From Microbulbifer sp. MKSA007 (GTDB taxonomy: Bacteria; Pseudomonadota; Gammaproteobacteria; Pseudomonadales; Cellvibrionaceae), in assembly GCA_032615215.1 (NCBI GenBank), contig CP128433.1, forward strand, positions 951,501 through 1,015,500: a DNA stretch of 64,000 bases, given 5' to 3'. A program made the translations under genes and the position numbers. Below, one piece after another: positions 27,330-36,214 of this stretch (positions within the stretch are counted from its first letter, which is position 1; each line of letters starts with the position of its first letter). The notes beneath the pieces are model-generated. The model worked only from the letters and a program-made list of their open reading frames with translations, did not search any database and was not told where the DNA came from.

Positions 27330-27806
27330 GTGAAAATTGACCGGCATAATTTGCGTATTTTGCAGGCCCTGCAATCAAACGCACGTACAAGTAACCTGAA
27401 TTTGAGTGAAAAAATTGGATTATCGGAAAGTGCCTGCCTGGCCCGGGTTAAACGCCTGACCAGTGAGCGCTATATCCGCGAGTTCTTTGCCGAGATAAAC
27501 CTGGATAAAGTTCGGCATGCAGAGTTTTATGTAAACGTTGCGCTTAAGCGGCAGGATGCCCGTACCAGTGAGAACTTTCGCCGCATTATTAGCGATATTC
27601 CACAGATTGTTTCCTGTGTGAAGATGTCTGGTGAGTTCGACTATATGCTGCATTTCGTCTGCCCGGACGCAGCAGATTTTAATCGAGTCTCAGAGCAGTT
27701 GTTGGCCAATGAAGAGGCGGCGATTTCCCGTATGACTTCTCATTTGGTGATTGAGAAAACCAAGCCTTTTACCGGCTACCCACTGGAACTCTTGTTTCAG
27801 GACTGA
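27330..27806 (+). CDS. Lrp/AsnC-family transcriptional regulator
   Basis: 158 residues. The N-terminal helix-turn-helix (about 5-60) reads RHNLRILQALQSNARTSN...LSEKIGLSESACLARVKRL. The C-terminal RAM/ligand-binding domain (about 65-150) has VSCVKMSGEFDYMLHFVC. Starts with GTG. Such regulators sense amino acids and often control the adjacent metabolic gene, so the aminotransferase is the likely target. Confidence 0.93.
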   Translation: MKIDRHNLRILQALQSNARTSNLNLSEKIGLSESACLARVKRLTSERYIREFFAEINLDKVRHAEFYVNVALKRQDARTSENFRRIISDIPQIVSCVKMSGEFDYMLHFVCPDAADFNRVSEQLLANEEAAISRMTSHLVIEKTKPFTGYPLELLFQD

Positions 27807-27814
27807 GCCTTAAA

Positions 27815-27850
27815 TTAACCGGTGCCCGTGATTTGCAGGGCGCCGGTTAA
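27815..27850. terminator. Bidirectional hairpin between lrp-like and hupE-like genes
   Basis: TTAACCGGTGCCC and GGGCGCCGGTTAA form a 13-bp stem with one mismatch, between two converging genes, 9 bases before each stop. Confidence 0.65.
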
Positions 27851-27859
27851 TGTTCTCTG

Positions 27860-28909
27860 TTATGGGAAAACAATAAGCAGGCTGCGCTCAATCACCCAGT
27901 AGCAGGCAATGCCCCCCAGCGTATACGCGATCACTGTAGCGACTGGTATTCCGATACCTCCACCCTCCCCGAAAGAGTATTGTTCGCGGTTCCGAATGGC
28001 ATACCCTAGCCAGAGTTTAAGGAGCTTTTGATACAAGTTGATTGCTGTAAGAACAGCAGTGATAAATACTAATTGCCCCACTTCCACACCGAGATTAAAA
28101 GTCAGTAATGCCTGGGGAATAGCCCCCTGGGGAAGCCCAATTTCCCCCAGTACACCGGCAAAACCCAAACCGTGTAAAAGTCCAAAAGCAAAGGCAATTG
28201 CCCATGGGTAGCGACTGGTCAAACTGAAAACACCATGCCTCTGGCGCACTGTCTCCCTGGCTGCCAGTAAAATACTGAGGGCGATAATCGCCTCCACTGG
28301 CGCCGATGGCAGATGGATATAGCCCAGTACGGCAGCAGCCAAGGTAATACTGTGGGCGATAGTGAAAGCAGTGATAGTGCCGATCAGCTGGCGAAGGCTT
28401 TGTTTGAGTAAGATCAGGGCCAAAACGAACAGCAAGTGATCGACACCGAGAAGAATGTGTTCAACGCCCAGCACAAAGTAAGTTTGGGCGACTTGGAACT
28501 CGCTGGCGGGTTGGTCAAGGGTCCATTCTGGCTGGTCTGGTGTCAGTCGGATAACTTGCTCACGCCCATCTAACCAGGAGATCCGCACTAGCGCATCGGT
28601 CATAGTGCTCTGTAGGCCATCGATATGAATCGACAGCTGTTGTAGCTCCCTGGGGTGATGGATGGTCCAGTGCTCTGTGTAGTAGCCCTTACTTATTTGC
28701 GCTCTGGGTTGGCTTAGGGGAGAGGCAGCTTGGTTCAAATGGACATTCAGAGCGAGGCGAAGATCGCCTTGTGCGGGCAATCGCCAAAGTACTTTAAATA
28801 ATTGTGCATCAACTTGAGTGATGCCCAGGTAAGCCGGGCGCAGTTCGTGGGCAGATAGTATTGGAGTAGAGCTGAGGAGCAGAATGAACAGGAGTGGCCG
28901 TATGTGCAT
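27860..28909 (-). CDS. HupE/UreJ-family membrane protein
   Basis: 349 residues. A signal peptide (about 1-20) and an exported beta-rich domain (about 21-165) precede six to seven membrane helices that carry the HupE/UreJ_2 motifs GVEHILLGVDHLLFVLAL and FGLLHGLGFAGVL, with conserved His/Asp that suggest metal (nickel or other) transport. Its ATG overlaps the parvulin stop (TGATG), so the two genes are coupled. No hydrogenase or urease genes are nearby, so the metal is uncertain. Confidence 0.85.
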   Translation of the reverse strand: MHIRPLLFILLLSSTPILSAHELRPAYLGITQVDAQLFKVLWRLPAQGDLRLALNVHLNQAASPLSQPRAQISKGYYTEHWTIHHPRELQQLSIHIDGLQSTMTDALVRISWLDGREQVIRLTPDQPEWTLDQPASEFQVAQTYFVLGVEHILLGVDHLLFVLALILLKQSLRQLIGTITAFTIAHSITLAAAVLGYIHLPSAPVEAIIALSILLAARETVRQRHGVFSLTSRYPWAIAFAFGLLHGLGFAGVLGEIGLPQGAIPQALLTFNLGVEVGQLVFITAVLTAINLYQKLLKLWLGYAIRNREQYSFGEGGGIGIPVATVIAYTLGGIACYWVIERSLLIVFP

Positions 28910-29766
28910 CACTTGACGGCAACCTCGGCTGAGAAGTTATCCGGCTTGTGGACAGTGACCTCGTAGTTTTTACGGTACTGGAGATACTGCTCCTGCAGAA
29001 TCTTCTTTTGCGCCTGGAATTGCCAATCATTTAGCACGCGGCTGCGTATTTCAGCCAATGCCGGTAGCTGGGTGGACTTGATTTCCTCAAGGAGGACCAG
29101 GTGATCACCTAAGGTCGAGCGGACTGGACCACTCCACTTGCCAACAGGCAACTTGGATAATTGAGCGGAAAATCCCAGCCCAAATTGCCTGTCTATTCGT
29201 GGCTCTGAAGTGTCGATAAAAGCAGCTGGCAGTAGGGTTGAGTCTCCAATCATTGGCGAAGCCTGACCGCTGTTTAGCTGCATGAGTAAGTCGTTAAAAT
29301 CACGTGAATCTGATGAGGCCAGATCCACTGAGAAAAATCGTTGTTGGAAAGATAGGGTGGGGGGATTCTGGTATTTATCAGCCTGACCTTGAAGGAATTT
29401 CTCCAATACTCGATCGCCAGGGTCTTGAGTGCCAGCGAAATTACGCGCCGTAAGTTCCATTTTCATTCGTAGGCGGCGGCGGATTACCGTATCGTTCTCG
29501 GCTAATCCCAGGGCAAGCGCTTCCCTGTAAAGTATTTCCTCTCTTAGGTAATTCTCAATAAGTTGCTCCAGCTCGCTATCGGTGGGGTACCTGTGCCACT
29601 TGCGCTCAAACACCGAACGTAGATGTTCGACGCGCCCCTCGCTGATAACAATCTCTTGTGCAGGCGGTTCCAGGATTTCTCCCAATCCCAATAGGATTAG
29701 GGCGATCGCAATAAAATACAGCAGGGGCTCTTTCGCCAATGACTTGAGGAAGGTGGTGGTATTCAA
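28909..29766 (-). CDS. PpiC/SurA-like peptidyl-prolyl isomerase, membrane-anchored
   Basis: 285 residues. N-terminal membrane anchor (about 13-33), a SurA_N-type helical region (about 45-125), then a parvulin-like domain (about 135-230; PPTLSFQQRFFS, LGFSAQLSKLPVGKWSGPV, GDHLVLLEEI). A foldase of the periplasmic side is likely. It probably assists the HupE-type protein encoded by the overlapping next gene. Confidence 0.85.
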   Translation of the reverse strand: MNTTTFLKSLAKEPLLYFIAIALILLGLGEILEPPAQEIVISEGRVEHLRSVFERKWHRYPTDSELEQLIENYLREEILYREALALGLAENDTVIRRRLRMKMELTARNFAGTQDPGDRVLEKFLQGQADKYQNPPTLSFQQRFFSVDLASSDSRDFNDLLMQLNSGQASPMIGDSTLLPAAFIDTSEPRIDRQFGLGFSAQLSKLPVGKWSGPVRSTLGDHLVLLEEIKSTQLPALAEIRSRVLNDWQFQAQKKILQEQYLQYRKNYEVTVHKPDNFSAEVAVK

Positions 29767-29996
29767 AAGCGCGGCCCTTATTTTGGAGTGGGTCGGAGTT
29801 GCGCTGTGGATTCTAATTATGGAAAGACATTCTCAGTTTGCCAGTAAGAAAATATTGATAAATCCATCGCTTTGTACCAAATTGGTGAATTGTTCCGGCG
29901 TATGGCGGGGTGTGGCTCATATATACTGTGACAGTACTCCAAAGCGGTGTTCCCCTTGTATAGGGGTGAGCAACAGAAATTAGAGGGGAGAATCGA

Positions 29997-30401
29997 TTGA
30001 AATATTTGGGAAGAGTCTATTTGACACTCAATCTATTGGTTTTTGCTTCTATCGGCCTCTGGGCCCTGTTTAAACCGCAGAGCCTTGCGAATGAAGTGGA
30101 TTTTTCATTTGATACCCCCGAAGCCATGCCCGAGTTTATGGCCACTTATGGCGGGTTTATGTTGGCTATCGCGGTGATTCTACTGGTGGCTTTGGCTATG
30201 CGCCCGCACCGCAGGGTTGCTTACGCTGCGATGTCTATCGCCTATATCGGCTTCGCTCTTGGGCGCCTCTACGGAATGTTATTTATCAGTGGTTTTGACC
30301 AGCGCAATTTAGTGCTTTTTGCTATCGAAGTCGTCTTTGTGATCTGGGGACTTTACTGTTACCGAGAATCCCGCTGGTTGCCTTTACAGCATGGCCATTA
30401 A
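29997..30401 (+). CDS. DUF4345-like small membrane protein
   Basis: 134 residues with four hydrophobic segments (about 7-25, 45-66, 72-92, 100-122) and the motif FMATYGGFMLAIAVILL, typical of DUF4345 proteins of unknown function. TTG start at 29997 with GAGGGGAG 7 bases upstream; there is no nearby alternative. Confidence 0.75.
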   Translation: MKYLGRVYLTLNLLVFASIGLWALFKPQSLANEVDFSFDTPEAMPEFMATYGGFMLAIAVILLVALAMRPHRRVAYAAMSIAYIGFALGRLYGMLFISGFDQRNLVLFAIEVVFVIWGLYCYRESRWLPLQHGH

Positions 30402-30428
30402 CACGGTTGTTACGGCTAGTAGAAAGGA

Positions 30429-30445
30429 GCCGGGGGAACCCCGGC
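30429..30445. terminator. GC hairpin between convergent genes
   Basis: GCCGGGG and CCCCGGC with a 3-base loop, between the DUF4345-like gene and the hydroxylase gene. No T-run on either strand, so only a possible terminator. Confidence 0.5.
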
Positions 30446-30469
30446 ACCCATTTAAGTAATTTGAGTGGG

Positions 30470-31300
30470 TTAAGCGTGAGCTTTTACGCCTTCCGCTGCG
30501 CTGTTGTCTATTTCCACCTCTTTTTCTCCCCCGTGTAATTGCCCATCCACCGCTTGCCGGAAGACCTGCTTGTAGTCCTTAAATTCTGTGCCCATCCAGC
30601 GATCCCACCAAGTGAAGTAAAAGCCGTAGTTGCCCTGGAAGCGCTGGTGGTGCAAGTCGTGGTGAGTCGTGGTGGTGAGCCTGTCCATAGGGCCGTCGAC
30701 CCAGCTGCGGGGGTGGAACTCGCGGCCAGTGTGCAGCATGGCGTTGCGGAAGATACTGATAAATAAAAAGGTGAACCAAATAGTTGGATTAAGCGGCAGT
30801 ATCAGGGCAATCAGGGGAGAGAAAGCGCCCATCAGGACCGCTTCACCTACGGAAAAACTGTATGCCGTCCAGGGCGTGGGTGTTCTGGACTGATGGTGTA
30901 GGCGGTGGAAGTGTTTAAACACCTTGGGATGGTGCATACCTCGGTGGGTCCAGTAAAAATAAGCGTCGTGGATCAAAATCACTACTGGCAGGCTGGCAAT
31001 ACTCCACCAGAGTGGATAATCGCTCCACTGCCAGTAAAATTTGGTCAGTCCCAGATCGTGCATCATGGTGGTAATAACCCCTACCAGGGTAAAGATACAC
31101 ACCGTTAATAGTGAATAACTCACCTCCCGCCGAATGTCTTTCCACTCGGCACGACGCTTTTGGATACGGCGCCGGTTCATCCAGGAGCGAAATAGCCAGC
31201 CGGCCAAAATACTCATTACTGAAGCGGCCAGCACATAGCGAAATAAACTCAACTGGAAATGTTTGGCTCCGTCCTGGGATATGTCGACTAAAAAATCCAT
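30470..31300 (-). CDS. Sterol desaturase / fatty acid hydroxylase-family protein
   Basis: 276 residues, four or more membrane helices, and the His clusters that bind the di-iron centre: HDAYFYWTHRGMHH, HFHRLHHQ and THHDLHHQ. Family enzymes hydroxylate or desaturate lipids in the inner membrane. Substrate unknown. Upstream on the same strand lies a membrane-linked AraC regulator that could control it. Confidence 0.9.
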   Translation of the reverse strand: MDFLVDISQDGAKHFQLSLFRYVLAASVMSILAGWLFRSWMNRRRIQKRRAEWKDIRREVSYSLLTVCIFTLVGVITTMMHDLGLTKFYWQWSDYPLWWSIASLPVVILIHDAYFYWTHRGMHHPKVFKHFHRLHHQSRTPTPWTAYSFSVGEAVLMGAFSPLIALILPLNPTIWFTFLFISIFRNAMLHTGREFHPRSWVDGPMDRLTTTTHHDLHHQRFQGNYGFYFTWWDRWMGTEFKDYKQVFRQAVDGQLHGGEKEVEIDNSAAEGVKAHA

Positions 31301-31398
31301 ATTCTCACCATCATTATTCTTCTATTGAAGGGAGACTCACCGGTGTTAAATCGGGTCTCGGTGAGCCGGGCACGCAGCGGGAAAATCGCTTTCACCGC

Positions 31399-31415
31399 GC
31401 TCCCAGTCTGGGAGC
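31399..31415. repeat. Short GC hairpin upstream of the hydroxylase gene
   Basis: GCTCCCA and TGGGAGC arms with a 3-base loop, followed on the plus strand by CTTTTACTTT. It lies between the AraC-type gene and the hydroxylase gene, both on the minus strand, so its role is unclear. Confidence 0.4.
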
Positions 31416-31478
31416 CTTTTACTTTGCGGGCTTACGGAATATGAAAAAATGCTGACGGATTCTTTCAGGAGAGGATAT

Positions 31479-32546
31479 TCAGGCGGGCAGCTTTTCCCGG
31501 CGGTACTCAGTGGGAGTTTGGCTGTGACGGCGCTTGAAAGCAGCGTTAAATGGGCTCAAGGAGCGATAGCCGATGTCCAGGGCAATGGTGAGCACTGGCA
31601 AATGGGCCTGCTCCGGATCTGCCAACCGGTTGCTGGCCTCATCAATACGAAACTGATTTAGGTATTCGTTAAAATTGCGATAACCCAGGTGGCGATTAAT
31701 CAGCACACGCAGCACATGTTCGCGAATATCCAACTGCTCCGCGAGCTCCCTGATGGTGAGTCCGGTGTGGCGATAACCACCGTTGTGCATATGTTCCTGT
31801 AATTTTTGCAGCTGGGTTTGCTGTTGTTCATCCAATTCAGGTGGCGGAGCTAAAGGCTGTTCTTCCTCCTCTGGCTCGCTGCTCTTCGGGCGCGGCAGGG
31901 ATTCTCCCAGAGCGCTGGGGGAAAGGGCCAGCAACCATAGGCAGGCAACCAGTGACAACAGGCTGGCAAATAGTGCGTGCAGTGTCGGTACACCGTTGGG
32001 AAGCGGGCGGTAAGCAAAGATAGATTCTGCGCCAATTACCACCAGCATATAGGCGCCGACGGCGATAAGTAGGGTTGTGCGCAGGCGTCGGCGCTCTGCG
32101 ACCAAGTCCAGGTGAAATTGCCGCTGTAGTGTCAGTAGGCCGAGGCTGATTAAACCGAGTTTGAGTAGTTGCGAAAGGGTAAATAGTGGGGATTGCTGAT
32201 CTGACGTCAATGGCAAGGGTGCGTGGTAGGCGACTATACCGATGACCAGGGTAATACCAATCGGGATCCAGCCCCACAGGGGAAAAGGTTCTTCCTCGCG
32301 GCATAACAGGTGAGTAAACAGCCAAAAAATTGCGGGAATCAGAGTAATTGGCAGGTTAAGCAAGAGCGCAGTAGGTCCACTCAATTGTGGCAGGATGGGC
32401 CAGAGTAAATAGCAGATCACGGCTATCAGCAGGGCCAGCAAACAGCGCCCGGCAACAAGCCGGTAATGGTGTATAGCAACCTTGGTTGCTGCCAATAAAA
32501 GAAGAGCGCATGCGCCGCCGGAGAAAAATAAGTAGCCGGCGGTCAT
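31479..32546 (-). CDS. AraC-family regulator with N-terminal membrane domain
   Basis: 355 residues. Residues 1-215 contain about seven hydrophobic helices. An acidic linker (SEPEEEEQPLAPPPE) follows, and the C-terminal ~105 residues are an AraC helix-turn-helix pair (LTIRELAEQLDIREHVLRVLINRHLG ... IALDIGYRSLSPFNAAFKRRHSQTPTEYRR, quoted in parts). A membrane sensor joined directly to a DNA-binding domain. It sits 3 bases after the lytic transglycosylase gene and upstream of the hydroxylase. Signal unknown. Confidence 0.88.
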   Translation of the reverse strand: MTAGYLFFSGGACALLLLAATKVAIHHYRLVAGRCLLALLIAVICYLLWPILPQLSGPTALLLNLPITLIPAIFWLFTHLLCREEEPFPLWGWIPIGITLVIGIVAYHAPLPLTSDQQSPLFTLSQLLKLGLISLGLLTLQRQFHLDLVAERRRLRTTLLIAVGAYMLVVIGAESIFAYRPLPNGVPTLHALFASLLSLVACLWLLALSPSALGESLPRPKSSEPEEEEQPLAPPPELDEQQQTQLQKLQEHMHNGGYRHTGLTIRELAEQLDIREHVLRVLINRHLGYRNFNEYLNQFRIDEASNRLADPEQAHLPVLTIALDIGYRSLSPFNAAFKRRHSQTPTEYRREKLPA

Positions 32547-32549
32547 CGT

Positions 32550-33116
32550 TTATCTCCAGCGCTCGGCCCAGGCATCCAGGACCTTGCTGCTATAAGTATG
32601 GCGGCCGTAGCTACCATTGTAATAGGCGAGGGCGTTGGCTAGATTGCCTTTGGCTTTTTTGATGTAGTGTTTAAGAATGGTACATCCGTACCTTAGATTG
32701 GTGTCCATATCGATCAGGTTATCGTCGGGTCGACCGATTTCATTTTTCCAGAATGGCATTACCTGCATCATACCCAGAGCGCCAACGCGGGATATCGCAT
32801 AGGGGTCAAAAGCACTCTCAATCTGGATAACCGCCAATACGATTTCCGGGCGCAGCCCGGCCCGAGTTGCCTCCCGGTGGACGGCTTTCAGTACGTGCAT
32901 CCGCCGCTTGGGATCTTTGATATAGCGGGACAGAGGCTGGGATTTAGACATTAGCCACACTTCCGCATCGAAGCGGTCCACAAAGCTGTCGGCCTGGGTA
33001 ACTGCGTCCTGCAGGGCGAGGCGCAACTCCGGGTCGATCTCGGCTCTACTGCTTTGAGCTTGGGCGGCACAGCAGGTAAGGCAGAGCAACAAGAGGGCGG
33101 TGGCTTTTTTTATCAT
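32550..33116 (-). CDS. Lytic transglycosylase (SLT domain)
   Basis: 188 residues with a signal peptide (about 1-20, ending AAQAQ). The SLT domain (about 75-188) has the catalytic Glu in IQIESAFDPYAIS, then VGALGMMQVMPFW, a typical GLMQ-type motif, and ALAYYNGSYGR. It cleaves peptidoglycan in the periplasm. Short, so probably only the catalytic domain. Confidence 0.92.
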   Translation of the reverse strand: MIKKATALLLLCLTCCAAQAQSSRAEIDPELRLALQDAVTQADSFVDRFDAEVWLMSKSQPLSRYIKDPKRRMHVLKAVHREATRAGLRPEIVLAVIQIESAFDPYAISRVGALGMMQVMPFWKNEIGRPDDNLIDMDTNLRYGCTILKHYIKKAKGNLANALAYYNGSYGRHTYSSKVLDAWAERWR

Positions 33117-33200
33117 GGGGTGATTCTACGAAAAGCCCGGCAAAATGGGCAGCGTGATTTTGTGACGCCGCCGATAAAAAGCACTTTTGCCGTAAGAGGT

Positions 33201-33226
33201 CCCGGCCTGCCTGGGGGCAGACCGGG
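33201..33226. terminator. GC-rich hairpin after proS
   Basis: CCCGGCCTGCC and GGCAGACCGGG pair over 11 bases with one mismatch around a TGGG loop, 12 bases beyond the proS stop. No T-run follows on the minus strand. Confidence 0.5.
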
Positions 33227-33237
33227 CGGCTCGACAA

Positions 33238-34965
33238 TTATTGATTAAATTTTTCCAATAACACTTCTTCGAGCTGGGATACGGCAAACTCCTGACTTTC
33301 TGCATCTCCGCGACCTTTATATTCCACCACACCTTTTTCCAGGCCGCGATCGCCGATAACAATGCGGTGGGGAATGCCGATCAGCTCCACATCGGCGAGC
33401 ATAGCGCCCAGTCGCGCTTTGGCTTCGTCCATCAGCAATACATCAATACCCTTGCTGCGCAGGGACTCATACAGGTGCTCGCACTTCTCCCTTACCACAT
33501 CGCTCTTGTGCATATTGATTGGCACAATCGCCAGCTGGAAAGGTGCAATCGCAGTGGGCCAGATAATCCCTGAGTCGTCGTGGTTCTGCTCGATCGCCGC
33601 AGCGACGATTCGGGAAACGCCGATGCCATAGCAGCCCATGGACATAACCTGCTCTTTACCGTTTTCATCCAGTACCGTGGCATTCATAGCGCGGCTGTAC
33701 TTGTCGCCTAACTGGAAAATGTGGCCGACCTCGATACCCCGTTTGATTTCCAGGGTGCCCTGCCCATCGGGGCTGGCGTCGCCTGCCACTACATTGCGCA
33801 GGTCTTCGACGCGGCCCAACTCCACATCGCGACCCCAGTTCACACCGGTTAAGTGGTAGTCATCGCGATTGGCGCCGCAGATAAAGTCTGCCAGGTGCGC
33901 CGCAGAGCGATCCACAACAGTCTCGATCTTTATGCCCACCGGGCCCAGGGAGCCAATGTTGCAACTGAGTTCTTCGGCGATGCGCTCTTCCGAGGCGAAC
34001 TGAATAGGGCTGGCGATTCCAGCCAGCTTCTCTGCTTTTAATTCGTTCAGCTCGTGATCGCCACGCAGTACCAGGGCAATTAATGGAGCGGTTTCACCCT
34101 CTTCGCACTCGCCCAGAACAATCAGGGTTTTTACTGAGTGGGCGGGATTACTTTTCAAAAACTCGCTGACATCGGCGATGGTTTTTTGGTTCGGCGTATG
34201 AACTTCCTGCATTTCCTGTGACGGAGCAGGGCGCTCGCCAGCTGGGGCAACCGCTTCTGCCAATTCGACATTGGCGGCGTAGCGGGATTCTGTGGAGAAG
34301 GCGATATCGTCTTCGCCGCTCTGCGCCAGCACGTGGAATTCGTGAGAGCTGGAGCCACCGATTGAACCGGTGTCTGCCAGTACCGGGCGGTAGTCCAGGC
34401 CAATGCGCTCAAAAATCTGGCAGTAGGCGCCGTGCATAATATCGTAGGTTTCCTGCAGGGAGTCCTCGTTCACGTGGAAGGAGTAAGCATCCTTCATGGT
34501 GAATTCGCGCGCGCGCATTACGCCAAAGCGCGGACGGATTTCATCGCGGAATTTAGTCTGCACCTGGTAGAAATTGGCGGGCAACTGCTTATAGCTATTG
34601 ATTTCACCGCGGATCAGGTCGGTGATGACTTCCTCGTGGGTCGGGCCCAGGCAGAAGTCATTGTTGTGGCGATCCTTGATGCGCAGGAGTTCGGGGCCGT
34701 ACTGCTGCCAGCGGCCGGACTCTTCCCAAAGCTCTGCCGGCTGCACGACCGGCATCAGTACTTCCAGGGAGCCAGCGCGGTCCATCTCTTCGCGAACAAT
34801 GCGCTCGACTTTGCGCAACACCCGCAACCCGGTGGGCAGCCAGGTGTAGAGACCTGAAGACAGACGGCGGATCATGCCGGCACGCAGCATCAGCTGATGG
34901 CTGATCACCGCTGCGTCGTTGGGAGTTTCTTTTTGGGTTGCGATGAGATAACGAGATGCGCGCAT
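33238..34965 (-). CDS. proS: Prolyl-tRNA synthetase
   Basis: 575 residues, the bacterial-type enzyme. Class II motifs: GLYTWLPTGLRVLRKVERIVREE near the start (quoted region about 38-60), motif 2 TKFRDEIRPRFGVMRAREF and motif 3 GCYGIGVSRIVAAAIEQ. Between motifs 2 and 3 lies the YbaK-like editing insertion (about 225-385). A C-terminal anticodon-binding domain ends the protein. It charges tRNA-Pro in the cytoplasm. Confidence 0.97.
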   Translation of the reverse strand: MRASRYLIATQKETPNDAAVISHQLMLRAGMIRRLSSGLYTWLPTGLRVLRKVERIVREEMDRAGSLEVLMPVVQPAELWEESGRWQQYGPELLRIKDRHNNDFCLGPTHEEVITDLIRGEINSYKQLPANFYQVQTKFRDEIRPRFGVMRAREFTMKDAYSFHVNEDSLQETYDIMHGAYCQIFERIGLDYRPVLADTGSIGGSSSHEFHVLAQSGEDDIAFSTESRYAANVELAEAVAPAGERPAPSQEMQEVHTPNQKTIADVSEFLKSNPAHSVKTLIVLGECEEGETAPLIALVLRGDHELNELKAEKLAGIASPIQFASEERIAEELSCNIGSLGPVGIKIETVVDRSAAHLADFICGANRDDYHLTGVNWGRDVELGRVEDLRNVVAGDASPDGQGTLEIKRGIEVGHIFQLGDKYSRAMNATVLDENGKEQVMSMGCYGIGVSRIVAAAIEQNHDDSGIIWPTAIAPFQLAIVPINMHKSDVVREKCEHLYESLRSKGIDVLLMDEAKARLGAMLADVELIGIPHRIVIGDRGLEKGVVEYKGRGDAESQEFAVSQLEEVLLEKFNQ

Positions 34966-35019
34966 AGGAATTATATGGATTCTATTACGGGTAAGCTGGC
35001 TATTTTACGCTATTCGCTG

Positions 35020-35035
35020 GGCAATAAATATTGCC
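35020..35035. repeat. Short perfect inverted repeat upstream of proS
   Basis: GGCAATA and TATTGCC with a 2-base centre, 55 bases before the proS start. Might be a regulatory site; not recognised. Confidence 0.35.
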
Positions 35036-35129
35036 TGGGGGCAGTATTGCCTCAATGCGGATTGCCTTTTGCTATACCGGGGTATCTATTTAGCAGGTGC
35101 CTGGGCACTGGCTTGGAATGGGAGTGAAT

Positions 35130-35156
35130 AAAAAACCCCGCATAAGCGGGGTTTTT
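35130..35156. terminator. Rho-independent terminator of the HU-like gene
   Basis: AAAAACCCCGC, ATAA loop, GCGGGGTTTTT: a perfect stem with T-runs on both strands, 24 bases after the HU-like stop on the minus strand. Confidence 0.9.
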
Positions 35157-35179
35157 AAGCTGAGGCTTTACAGAGTGTA

Positions 35180-35578
35180 TTAGTTCTCTGCCATTTCCTT
35201 CAGCTTCTTCAGTGGGCGAACTTTAACCTGGATGCTGGCAGGCTTCGCCTTGAAGGTAGTCTCTTCACCGGTGAACGGGTTGATACCCTTGCGAGCTTTC
35301 TTAGCCGGCTTTTTCACGGTGGTGATTTTCATTAGGCCGGGCAGGGTGAATTCGCCAACTGCGCGCTTCTTGATGTGGCCTTCGATGATATCGTTCAGCT
35401 CGTCCAGAACAGATTGAACCTGCTTGCGGGACAGCTCAGTGCTTTCTGCAATCTGATTAAGTACTTGAGTCTTAGTGTACTTTTCCTTGATTGCTTTTAC
35501 TTTCTTGGCCGGTGCAGCTTTGGCCGCAGCTTTCTTTGCCGGGGCCTTTTTAGTAGCAGCTTTCTTGGAGACAGCCAT
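35180..35578 (-). CDS. HU/IHF-type DNA-binding protein with Lys/Ala-rich N-terminal tail
   Basis: 132 residues. Residues 1-33 are a histone-H1-like tail of Lys, Ala and Pro (AAKAAPAKK repeats). The HU fold follows: KTQVLNQIAESTELSRKQV helix, GEFTLPGLMKI strands, and the DNA-binding arm with RKGINPFTGEE. The C-terminal strand is SIQVKVRPLKKLKE. It is likely a nucleoid protein. The basic tail is an extension compared with the usual ~90-residue HU. Confidence 0.9.
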   Translation of the reverse strand: MAVSKKAATKKAPAKKAAAKAAPAKKVKAIKEKYTKTQVLNQIAESTELSRKQVQSVLDELNDIIEGHIKKRAVGEFTLPGLMKITTVKKPAKKARKGINPFTGEETTFKAKPASIQVKVRPLKKLKEMAEN

Positions 35579-35864
35579 GGCTTACTTCCTTCTTTGTTGT
35601 TCGGTATATATCCGGTAAAAGTGTGTTTTTTCTCCCGCTGCGCTGCATCCGTTACGGGTGTCTCAGCGGGTGATGGGGGAAGTATATATAGTTTTTGTTC
35701 GGCCGCACGAAGAAATACTAGAAAAATAGTGCTTTTTTTACATTTTTTAGCCTCACGTCGCCTTTATGGGACGCTTTACCCAGGGAAAAGACCCGTGCAG
35801 CTTCTTACCTCTGTAGGCCTCATGTATACTCTCTCCCCTTTTTTTAAGCACCAGGTACTGTGTA

Positions 35865-36137
35865 ATGCCGATATATGAATACCAGTGCAATGCCTGCGGC
35901 CATGAAATGGAAGCTTTGCAGCGGATGAGCGATGACCCGCTCAAAGACTGCCCAGCTTGCGAGAAGGCCGAGCTGCGCAAGAAAATCTCAGCGGCTGGAT
36001 TTCGCCTGAAGGGCGCCGGTTGGTATGAGACTGATTTTAAAACTGGTAGCAAGAAAAACCTCGCTGGCGGTGACTCTGCCAACAGTGGTAAGGCCAAAAG
36101 CGACAAGTCTGGCACAGCGGCGGCAAAGACGGCCTAG
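35865..36137 (+). CDS. FmdB-family zinc-ribbon protein
   Basis: 90 residues. The N-terminus MPIYEYQCNACGHEMEALQ and CPACEKAEL form the zinc ribbon (two CxxC pairs) of the FmdB family. The C-terminal third is Gly/Ser/Lys-rich and disordered. Regulatory role is assumed for the family but unproven. It precedes aspS by 77 bases in the same direction, a common gammaproteobacterial order. Confidence 0.88.
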   Translation: MPIYEYQCNACGHEMEALQRMSDDPLKDCPACEKAELRKKISAAGFRLKGAGWYETDFKTGSKKNLAGGDSANSGKAKSDKSGTAAAKTA

Positions 36138-36214
36138 GCGAGCTGTGCGGGGCTGTCCGTGCGGTGTACCCTCTAACTAATCTTTTCACCTATCGATAAC
36201 GGGAATTTTCATCC

